Assembly: GCA_026987855.1 (NCBI GenBank)
Contig: JALSMD010000089.1
Location: 1 to 12,580 of the forward strand
Direction: 5' to 3'
Length of the DNA: 12,580 nucleotides
Source: Candidatus Falkowiibacteriota bacterium
Lineage (GTDB): Bacteria > Patescibacteriota > Patescibacteriia > Patescibacteriales > JALSMD01
How positions within the stretch are numbered: position 1 is the first letter of the stretch; the number at the start of each line of letters is the position of its first letter. The notes beneath the pieces are model-generated. The model saw only the letters and a list, made by a program, of their open reading frames with translations, was not told the origin of the DNA and did no database searches. The translations under genes were made by a program, and so were the position numbers. Below are positions 6,927-12,580 of the stretch, piece after piece.

Positions 6927-8747
6927 TTATGTTAAATAATTAATTTCTTCATTTAATAATTTTAGTTCTGTTAACAAAGCTTCTACCTTATCTTCTTCTC
7001 CTTCTTTTTCTAGTTGGGAAATTAATTTTTCAATTTCTTTCTTTCGTTCCATTAAAAATATTTTTTTAAGTTCTTTAGATGCGTTAATAATTTCTTGTTT
7101 AGCTTCTTCTAATTTATAATTATAAAAATCTTTCTCCGCTAAAAGAGAAATTCTGTCTAATTCTCTAACAACTGTCTCCTCCTGGCCTTTTGTCAACCAT
7201 TGTCTAAAATTAAAATAAAAATCTTTTTGTATATTTAAATCTTGTTTCTCAATAATATTATTATAGTAAATTACCATTTTTTTGTAAAGCGAATTATACC
7301 AACCCCGCATATATTCCGTAGACACATTGTTAGTTGCATATTCAAACAATTCAGGGAATTTTAATAAAATAGCTAGAATTAACTCTGCCAATTTATCTTT
7401 ACGGCTTAATGTTATTTTTGGGGCTTCTGATATTTCTTCTTTGATCTCTCTTGTTGTCTTTCGTGAGATAATTTTAGATAAAGCATCATATAACAAATAT
7501 TCCTCTACTTCTATTTTTTCGCTTAATTTTTTAATCCAAAAATTTTGCTCAATTTTGTCCTCAAAACGGGCAATAATAGGTAATAATTTAGCCACGACTT
7601 TTCTTTTGTTTTCTATATTATCCAAACTGACATTATCAATTGTTTTGCTAAAATAATATTCCATTATATGTTTAGCTTCCTTTATGGAATTTATCCAATC
7701 TTCTGGATTGTTTTTAATACATTCGTCAGGATCTTTTCCTACTGGAATCTCAATAATTTTAATATTACAACCTAACTTCATTGCTTCTCTAACACCTCGT
7801 TCTATTGCCAATTCACCAGCTTGATCACTATCAAAGGCAAGAGCAACGTCGTTTGTGTATCTTTTAATTAACTTTATTTGATCAGTCGTCAATGCTGTGC
7901 CAGAAGAAGCGATAACATTTTTAAAGCCATGTTGATGAGCAGTAATAACATCCATTTGTCCTTCAACAATAATTGCCAAATTTTCTCTTTTAATTGCTAA
8001 CTTTGCTTTATCTAATCCAAACAAAATTTTGCTTTTGTCATAAACTAATGTCTGGGGGCTATTGATATATTTGCCCATTTTCTCTTCTAATTCTTTCTCT
8101 GGGCTAACTCTTGCTGAAAAAGCTACTATATTGCCATTAATGTCGTTTATCGGAAACATAATACGCCCTCGAAAACGATTATAAAAGGTGTTGCCATTTT
8201 CTTTCTTTACACTCAAACCAGCCAAAAATATTTCATCTTCTTTAAATCCTTTGTTTTTTAAAAAAATAATTAAATCATCCCATGAGTCTGGGCTATATCC
8301 TAGACGCCATTCTTCTATGGTGTCTAAACTTAATTTTCTTTCTTGTAAATAGTCAAGTGCTGATCTGGCTCGTTTGTCTTCTAATAAAATATGGTGATAA
8401 TAATTGCAGGCAATTTCCAAAATATCTAAAATTCTATTTCTTTTTGATGACAATTTAGAGTCATATTTTTTTAACTCCACCCCAGCACGATGAGCCAATA
8501 TTCTTAAAGCTTCTGGGAAACCAATACCTTCTATTTCCATTATAAAAGAAAAAATATCTCCTCCTCTGCCACACCCAAAACAATGCCAAATTTGCTTATC
8601 TGGGCTGACAACAAAAGAAGGAGTTTTCTCTCTATGAAATGGACAAAGGGCAACAAAATTTACTCCAACGGGTTTAAGTTGAATATATTCCCGGATGATG
8701 TCCACAATGTCTAGTTTTGATTTTATCTCTTCGCTTGGAGAATACAT
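6927..8747 (-). CDS. dnaG: DNA primase DnaG
   Basis: A 606-residue bacterial primase that lays RNA primers at the replication fork. The CHC2 zinc-binding domain at the N-terminus has Cys35, His38, Cys56 and Cys59 (CPFHREKTPSF and HCFGCGRGGD). The RNA polymerase core includes FYNRFRGRIMFPI at 188-200. The Toprim block has Glu262 and Asp266 in VEGQMDV, then Asp306 and Asp308 in AFDSDQAG, and the DPDE segment at 339-342. The usual EGYMD reads EGQMD, a mild substitution that leaves the acidic residues. The helical C-terminus, expected to meet the DnaB helicase, ends in a long charged coil from about 550. It starts the dnaG-rpoD-radA-ruvX-recO run, with rpoD only 2 nt downstream. The ATG is preceded by an A/T-only leader, and a 126-nt gap separates it from the small orphan gene upstream. 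Confidence 0.97.
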   Translation of the reverse strand: MYSPSEEIKSKLDIVDIIREYIQLKPVGVNFVALCPFHREKTPSFVVSPDKQIWHCFGCGRGGDIFSFIMEIEGIGFPEALRILAHRAGVELKKYDSKLSSKRNRILDILEIACNYYHHILLEDKRARSALDYLQERKLSLDTIEEWRLGYSPDSWDDLIIFLKNKGFKEDEIFLAGLSVKKENGNTFYNRFRGRIMFPINDINGNIVAFSARVSPEKELEEKMGKYINSPQTLVYDKSKILFGLDKAKLAIKRENLAIIVEGQMDVITAHQHGFKNVIASSGTALTTDQIKLIKRYTNDVALAFDSDQAGELAIERGVREAMKLGCNIKIIEIPVGKDPDECIKNNPEDWINSIKEAKHIMEYYFSKTIDNVSLDNIENKRKVVAKLLPIIARFEDKIEQNFWIKKLSEKIEVEEYLLYDALSKIISRKTTREIKEEISEAPKITLSRKDKLAELILAILLKFPELFEYATNNVSTEYMRGWYNSLYKKMVIYYNNIIEKQDLNIQKDFYFNFRQWLTKGQEETVVRELDRISLLAEKDFYNYKLEEAKQEIINASKELKKIFLMERKKEIEKLISQLEKEGEEDKVEALLTELKLLNEEINYLT

Positions 8748-8756
8748 AAAATTAAA

Positions 8757-8787
8757 ATAATAATCAATTTATGAACTTTAATATCAA
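8757..8787 (-). promoter_or_regulatory. Weak promoter candidate for the dnaG operon
   Basis: On the minus strand TTGATA (8782-8787) and TATTAT (8757-8762) are separated by 19 nt, wider than the preferred 17. The predicted start would fall only a few nucleotides before the dnaG ATG, giving a near-leaderless message. The alternative is read-through from the gene at 8874-9176, since I see no terminator between them. Confidence 0.22.
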
Positions 8788-8873
8788 TAAATACAAATAG
8801 TTAAACTTCTTTATTCATAACTCATTGACCATTATTTGTAGTTTATAATCTTTATAATTTTTATATATCATTA

Positions 8874-9176
8874 CTACAGTAATTCCATTAAATTTCGCAA
8901 CCTCTCAATTTCTGCCTCCACTACTTTGCCATCATACTCAGCGCTATGGGCATGTGCGCCTGAATAAATTGGCCGCTTTTGATCAAGGTGGAGACTAAAA
9001 ACAATGTAATCTTTGTTTTTCTCTATATAAATATGAAAACGAGGATAAAAATTTCTGCCTAACCTTCTAACAAAGCTTTCTTTTCCGCTTCTATTTTGAA
9101 TAAAAACATACCCAGCTCGACGTAAAAATTGCTCTGGAGTAATATCTAGTTTATCTTTGGGGACTTTTAGTTTCAT
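8874..9176 (-). CDS. Small protein of unknown function next to dnaG
   Basis: A 100-residue soluble, basic protein with no signal peptide or membrane segment. I cannot assign a function. It looks like a well-ordered domain: a short N-terminal helix (TPEQFLRRAGYVFI), a strand and turn (NRSGKESFVRRLGRNFYPRFHIYI), a further strand (DYIVFSLHLDQKRP), then a His-containing stretch (SGAHAHSAEYDGKVVEAEI) leading into a C-terminal helix. The text resembles small uncharacterised proteins I associate with candidate-phyla bacteria, but I could not check that. The helix-then-strand opening faintly recalls HicA-type dsRBD-like folds, yet the HicA GSH motif is missing and no antitoxin lies beside it. It has a promoter candidate at 9237-9265, ends in TAG, and sits 126 nt ahead of dnaG with no terminator visible, so it may be co-transcribed with the replication and repair operon. 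Confidence 0.85.
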   Translation of the reverse strand: MKLKVPKDKLDITPEQFLRRAGYVFIQNRSGKESFVRRLGRNFYPRFHIYIEKNKDYIVFSLHLDQKRPIYSGAHAHSAEYDGKVVEAEIERLRNLMELL

Positions 9177-9226
9177 ATTATAGAATAAACCTAAAAATTA
9201 AAAAGATTATCAATTATTAATAATCG

Positions 9227-9297
9227 ATGTTTAAATATAATAACCTACAACAAACGCATAACCAACAATAACTATTAAGGAATTAAAATTTAAACAT
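9227..9297. repeat. Perfect 10-bp inverted repeat bracketing a promoter
   Basis: ATGTTTAAAT at 9227-9236 and its exact reverse complement ATTTAAACAT at 9288-9297 are 61 bp apart centre to centre. The first arm touches the predicted -10 box and the second lies beyond the -35 box of the promoter candidate at 9237-9265. Arms this distant suggest paired protein-binding sites rather than an RNA hairpin, though chance is a serious alternative in AT-rich DNA. Confidence 0.4.
9237..9265 (-). promoter_or_regulatory. Promoter candidate for the 100-residue gene (and perhaps dnaG operon)
   Basis: On the minus strand TTGGTT (9260-9265), a 17-nt spacer and TATTAT (9237-9242, five of six matches to the consensus -10) are well spaced. 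The predicted leader to the ATG at 9176 is about 55 nt. The -35 box is poor beyond TTG. Confidence 0.35.
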
Positions 9298-9312
9298 TCA
9301 ACATTAAACATT
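9292..9312. repeat. Threefold tandem heptamer (MAACATT)
   Basis: Three consecutive 7-bp units on the plus strand: AAACATT, CAACATT, AAACATT. The second unit also pairs with ATGTTG at 9313-9318 to give a 6-bp stem. The array sits in the spacer between the glycosyltransferase cluster and the 100-residue gene and overlaps one arm of the 10-bp inverted repeat. Confidence 0.55.
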
Positions 9313-9355
9313 ATGTTGTAAGTAACATATATAAACTATAAATTAAAGATTAAAA

Positions 9356-10438
9356 TTACAAAGTTAAAGCCTTCTGCCAACTTTCTTTATATAAATTTAA
9401 TATTTCCTCTTCGCTTGGCAAATTTTTAAAAGACTTAAAGGCAGCATTTCCTAACTCAAATCTCAATTTTTTATTATTTAAAAGTTTAATCATTGCTTGT
9501 TCTAGCTCTTTTTGGTTGTCAGGGGTAATTATTATACCATTTTTTTTGTGAATAATAAACTCGTCAGCGCAACCAACGCGTGTCATAATAATTGGCAAAC
9601 CATAGGATGCTGCCTCTAAAATCACCATCCCCCAACCTTCGCTATTTGATGTTAACAAAAAAACATTTGCTTGTCTATAAAAATTATCCAAGCTATCCCG
9701 CCAACCAAAAAATACAACTTGCTTTTTTAAATTAAGCTCATTAACTAATTTTTCAAGTCTTATTTTTTCTGGTCCACTGCCAACAATCCATAATTCAATC
9801 TGTTTATTACTAGTTTTAATAACATTTTTTAATGCCTTAATTTGTAAATCTATATTTTTTACTGGCACTAAACGGCCTATAGTTAAAAAAATAAATTTAT
9901 CTTTTTTTATTTGTTTTAAGCCTATTCTATTATTATTTGTTTTTTTAAAATAAACTGGCACTACTGTAATTTTATCTTCTCTAATGCCGAATTCATCTCT
10001 TAAAAAATTTTTTAATCTTTGGCTAACTGTTCTAACTGAGTTAGCATGTGGCAAAACTAAACGTGCTACAATTTTCCGCAAAAAAGTAAATTTTTCAAAA
10101 CCGTGAACTTGAATTTCTAGGCCTAGATTAAATACGCGCGCCAAAATAAGGCCCAATATTGCTAAATAATAAGGATCTTGGATGCTTATTATATTAATTT
10201 TGTATTTTTTTATAATTTGCCAAGCTTTTTTAAAAATAGAAAAAAACGCAAATAATTTATATTTGCCCTTAATTCCATAAACTCTAACTCGTGAGGATAA
10301 ATCAAGGCTAATATTTTGGGAAGTGGGAACTACTACAAAATATTTATCAACTAGATTGCCGTACTTTTTAATTCGGCGCGCAGGAAATGAATCTTGTTTT
10401 AATATATTTTTATCCAAACTTAAATTTAAAATCCGCAT
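9356..10438 (-). CDS. GT4-family glycosyltransferase
   Basis: A 360-residue cytoplasmic or membrane-associated GT-B glycosyltransferase of family 4, which transfers a sugar from a nucleotide-sugar donor with retention of configuration. The N-terminal acceptor domain starts MRILNLSLDK and includes NIISIQDPYYLAILG at 82-96 and IQVHGFEKF. The C-terminal donor domain begins with IGRLVPVKN at 187-195, then WIVGSGPE at 217-224, and carries the EX7E motif EGWGMVILE with Glu267 and Glu275. This is followed by GLPIIMTRVGCADEF, the nucleotide-sugar binding end. The start overlaps the preceding GtrA-GT4 gene by 13 bp, so the two are translationally coupled. A GGAGGA sequence exists upstream but about 15 nt from the ATG, too far for an ideal Shine-Dalgarno. 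Donor and acceptor sugars cannot be read from the sequence. It ends the glycosyltransferase run. Confidence 0.93.
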   Translation of the reverse strand: MRILNLSLDKNILKQDSFPARRIKKYGNLVDKYFVVVPTSQNISLDLSSRVRVYGIKGKYKLFAFFSIFKKAWQIIKKYKINIISIQDPYYLAILGLILARVFNLGLEIQVHGFEKFTFLRKIVARLVLPHANSVRTVSQRLKNFLRDEFGIREDKITVVPVYFKKTNNNRIGLKQIKKDKFIFLTIGRLVPVKNIDLQIKALKNVIKTSNKQIELWIVGSGPEKIRLEKLVNELNLKKQVVFFGWRDSLDNFYRQANVFLLTSNSEGWGMVILEAASYGLPIIMTRVGCADEFIIHKKNGIIITPDNQKELEQAMIKLLNNKKLRFELGNAAFKSFKNLPSEEEILNLYKESWQKALTL

Positions 10439-12012
10439 AGTTCTTTTTTAATATCCTCCAACATCTTTTTACGGCTAAATGTTTCTTTGGCGAATATAAA
10501 AGCGTTTTTAGCTATTTTTTTTCTTAAATCACTATTTTGCCAAAGCCAAATTATTTTTTCCTTTATTTCGTCTCGGTTATTATAACTAAATAAGATTCCT
10601 GTCTCCTTGTCCTGAATTATTTCAATGTTTCCCCCAACACGACTGGCTATCACTGGGACTTTATTCAGTTGAGCTTCAATTAAAACATGCGAAAGACCCT
10701 CATAAGCGCTATTTAAAATAAAAATATCACTTGCTGCCATAATTTCTTGAACTTTTTCATAATCTACCCTCCCCAACAATAAAACCTTATCTCTTAAATT
10801 GTGTCTTTTTATTTTGTTTTTTAAACTCTTTTTTTCTGGGCCATCACCAATAATTAATAATTTAAACTGGGGGTTAAATTTTAAAATTTCTGGCATAATT
10901 TCTATTAAAACATCAAATCCTTTCCAAGGAACTAAACGGCCGATAGATAAAATTATATCTCCGTTTAAACCCAATTTTTTCTTTAGTTTTTCTCTATCTT
11001 CTGTCAACTCTTTAAAATTTGCCGCATTATATATTACTTTGATTTTTTCCTCTCTTATGCCCCATCTCCTAATAATATTTTTTAAGTAATTGCTAGGCAC
11101 TATTATTTTATTTGCTCTACGAGCCACAACCTTTTCTAAAAAACGAATAAATTCAACCTTAAAATTATATTTTTTGTTTTGAAATTCATCTAAGTTATCG
11201 CTTACATTCCATCTTTGTCTACCTTGCTCCCAAGCATAGTCGCCAACAATTTTCAAAATATATTTTTTGCCTTTAAGATAGCAAGCTAAACAGCTTGGCA
11301 GACCTTCACTAATAAGGCCTTGTACATAAATAACATCTGCCCAAGAAGATAATTTCCAAATCTGCCAAAAATATTTAAAATATCTTAAAAAAATATTTTT
11401 GTTGCTATCTATAACAATTGCTTTTTTTGTATTATGTTTTGAGTCTCCATAAGTAACAACTCTAACACTAAATCCATGTTTCGATAATTCGTCTAATAAT
11501 GTTTTACTATAAGTAGCTGGCCCCCCGATGCTTGGAGGGTAAATGCCAGTAGCCAACAAAATATTTTTAATCTTTTCTTTTTTTTTATTATGTTCTTTTT
11601 TAAAAATAACAAAATTATAAACAAAAAAATTAATAGTCCCTATGATAGCTCCCACAACAATTTGAGCCACTAAATAATGGAAAGAAAAATATTCTACTAA
11701 AATATATATAAAATGAGTGTTTATTACTAAGCTGATTATAGCTATTAACAAATATATTGTTGCTTGCCAATGAACAGTATGTAAACGATCATCGCGAAAA
11801 GTCCAAAATTTTTGTAGACTAAAGCTAGCCAAAAAAGCAATAATAAAAGAAATAATAACTGAATGGACATACCATAAATCAACTATTTCAGTAAAAAATG
11901 CTAATAGCAAAATGTCAATGCCCGTAGCGATGCTTCCCGAAATAATGAATTTCACTATCTTTTTATTTTTACGAAGGTATCTATAAAATTCCTTCAATAC
12001 CTTTCTAGCCAT
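10426..12012 (-). CDS. GtrA-like membrane domain fused to GT4 glycosyltransferase
   Basis: A 528-residue two-domain protein. Residues 15-140 are a GtrA-like domain with about four membrane helices (near 20-41, 50-66, 84-106 and 113-137) and family text such as KFIISGSIATGIDILLLAFF and LQKFWTFRD. GtrA proteins are proposed to flip or hold polyprenyl-linked sugars. After a Lys-rich linker (KKEHNKKKEKIKN) a full GT4 enzyme follows: LLATGIYPPSIGGPATYS at 152-169, SIGRLVPWKGFD at 356-367, IIGDGPEKKS and the EX7E motif EGLSHVLIE with Glu438 and Glu446, then VPVIASRVGGNIEI. No Met lies near the join and the frame is continuous, so this is a true fusion. GtrA is more often seen alone or with GT2 enzymes. 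It begins 5 nt after the upstream glycosyltransferase and overlaps the next by 13 bp. It presumably acts at the inner membrane in surface glycan assembly. Confidence 0.92.
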   Translation of the reverse strand: MARKVLKEFYRYLRKNKKIVKFIISGSIATGIDILLLAFFTEIVDLWYVHSVIISFIIAFLASFSLQKFWTFRDDRLHTVHWQATIYLLIAIISLVINTHFIYILVEYFSFHYLVAQIVVGAIIGTINFFVYNFVIFKKEHNKKKEKIKNILLATGIYPPSIGGPATYSKTLLDELSKHGFSVRVVTYGDSKHNTKKAIVIDSNKNIFLRYFKYFWQIWKLSSWADVIYVQGLISEGLPSCLACYLKGKKYILKIVGDYAWEQGRQRWNVSDNLDEFQNKKYNFKVEFIRFLEKVVARRANKIIVPSNYLKNIIRRWGIREEKIKVIYNAANFKELTEDREKLKKKLGLNGDIILSIGRLVPWKGFDVLIEIMPEILKFNPQFKLLIIGDGPEKKSLKNKIKRHNLRDKVLLLGRVDYEKVQEIMAASDIFILNSAYEGLSHVLIEAQLNKVPVIASRVGGNIEIIQDKETGILFSYNNRDEIKEKIIWLWQNSDLRKKIAKNAFIFAKETFSRKKMLEDIKKELCGF

Positions 12013-12017
12013 AAAAT

Positions 12018-12580
12018 TTAAACAATTTTAATTTTGTCAAAAATTTCTTTCATTTGCTTAGTAATGATATCCCAATCATATTTAGATCTAACTAATTCGC
12101 TGCCATTTTTAATTAATTTTTCTCTTAACTCATTATCAGATAAAATTTTATTAATTTTATCGGCAATGCTTTTTGGGTTTCTAACCTCGCAAAACAATCC
12201 TGTTTTACCATCAAAAAGAAAATCAGGTATTCCTCCAACTGGTGTTGCAATAACTGGCAAACCAGCAGCCATAGCTTCCAAAAATGAATTTCCTAACCCC
12301 TCAGACAAAGAAGGTCTTATGAAAACATCTGAAACTTTTAAATATTTTGGCATTTTATTATGCTTAACAAATCCAACGAAAATAACTTGATCACGAACTC
12401 CTAGCTCGTTGGTCAAATTCTTTAACTTTTCTTCATCCTCTCCTACTCCTAAAATCAAAAATTTATAATTAGTTTTGCCTTGCTTTTTTAAAGTTGCTAT
12501 AGCACGAATTACATCATCAACAGCATTCTTACGGCTCAATCGCGAGGTGGTAATAATAATTTTGTCATTCTCTCTTAACC
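12018..12580 (-). CDS. GT4-family glycosyltransferase, C-terminal part (runs off right edge)
   Basis: The frame is open through the right edge: before the TTG at 12537-12539 it still reads LRENDKIIITTSR, the standard first strand of a GT4 donor domain, so the true start lies beyond 12580. At least 186 residues are present, covering most of the C-terminal Rossmann domain. Visible blocks are IIITTSRLSRKNAVDDVIRA, KFLILGVGEDEEKL, QVIFVGFVKHNKMPKYLKVSDVF in two pieces, the EX7E motif EGLGNSFLE, and AAGLPVIATPVGGIPDFL with the following GKTGLF. The N-terminal acceptor domain is outside. It ends 5 nt before the GtrA-GT4 fusion, making three GT4 genes in a row that look like a single transcription unit for surface polysaccharide or glycolipid synthesis. 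Specificity is unknown. Confidence 0.93.
   Translation of the reverse strand, partial: LRENDKIIITTSRLSRKNAVDDVIRAIATLKKQGKTNYKFLILGVGEDEEKLKNLTNELGVRDQVIFVGFVKHNKMPKYLKVSDVFIRPSLSEGLGNSFLEAMAAGLPVIATPVGGIPDFLFDGKTGLFCEVRNPKSIADKINKILSDNELREKLIKNGSELVRSKYDWDIITKQMKEIFDKIKIV

Noticed and set aside
7327..7656. Plus-strand open frame of 109 codons
   Set aside because: Antisense shadow of the dnaG C-terminal region, low-complexity translation.
8830..8876. Hairpin-like TTATAA/TTATAA and GTAGT/ACTAC pairs behind the orphan gene
   Set aside because: Short AT-only or distant pairings, expected by chance in this composition, with no U-tract.
9299..9318. CAACAT/ATGTTG stem as terminator of the glycosyltransferase operon
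   Set aside because: Only 6 bp, mostly A-T, and without a following U-run on the minus strand. It follows from the heptamer repeat.
10799..11089. Plus-strand open frame of 96 codons
   Set aside because: Antisense to the GT4 part of the GtrA fusion, no motif.
12034..12390. Plus-strand open frame of 118 codons
   Set aside because: Antisense to the partial glycosyltransferase, no motif.
12537..12539. TTG as start of the last glycosyltransferase
   Set aside because: The frame stays open upstream and encodes the expected donor-domain strand (KIIITTSR), so the TTG is an internal Leu codon.

Overview
The window is a very AT-rich, gene-dense bacterial fragment with every recognisable gene on the minus strand, so transcription runs from position 12580 towards 1. 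Gene content, short gaps, a lineage-type small protein next to dnaG and several decayed fragments suggest a candidate-phyla-radiation bacterium (Patescibacteria, perhaps Parcubacteria-like). That placement is inference. TGA, TAG and TAA all behave as ordinary stops in the intact genes.

Read in the direction of transcription, the layout is as follows. (1) 12580-9356: three GT-B/GT4 glycosyltransferases in a tight row. The first is cut by the window edge, the second is fused to an N-terminal GtrA-like membrane domain, and the third overlaps the second by 13 bp. They look like part of a surface-polysaccharide locus. (2) 9355-9177: an AT-rich spacer with a candidate promoter bracketed by a perfect 10-bp inverted repeat, plus a threefold heptamer repeat. 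(3) 9176-8874: a 100-residue protein of unknown function. (4) 8747-3103: a compact run dnaG, rpoD, radA, ruvX, recO with gaps of 2, 5 and 3 nt and a final 11-bp overlap. It joins the primase/sigma pair of the macromolecular synthesis operon to recombination and repair genes.

(5) 3102-2786: the only gap over 300 bp. It holds a zinc-ribbon-like relic with an in-frame amber codon, a hairpin that could end the recO operon, and a good promoter for the next gene. I see nothing in 2889-2958 beyond AT-rich sequence. (6) 2785-1772: a CNNM/CorC-type membrane protein with a CBS pair but no C-terminal CorC_HlyC domain. (7) 1746-1207: the C-terminal half of an AAA_14/DUF4143-type ATPase whose P-loop half is missing. 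(8) 1129-1: the first 376 residues of leucyl-tRNA synthetase, running off the left edge.

No tRNA, rRNA, CRISPR array or insertion sequence was seen. The candidates most worth a second look are the amber-interrupted zinc-ribbon relic, the GtrA-GT4 fusion, the acid-free Lys/Thr-rich tail on the sigma factor, the conserved-looking 100-residue orphan, and the lack of convincing Shine-Dalgarno sequences across the window.
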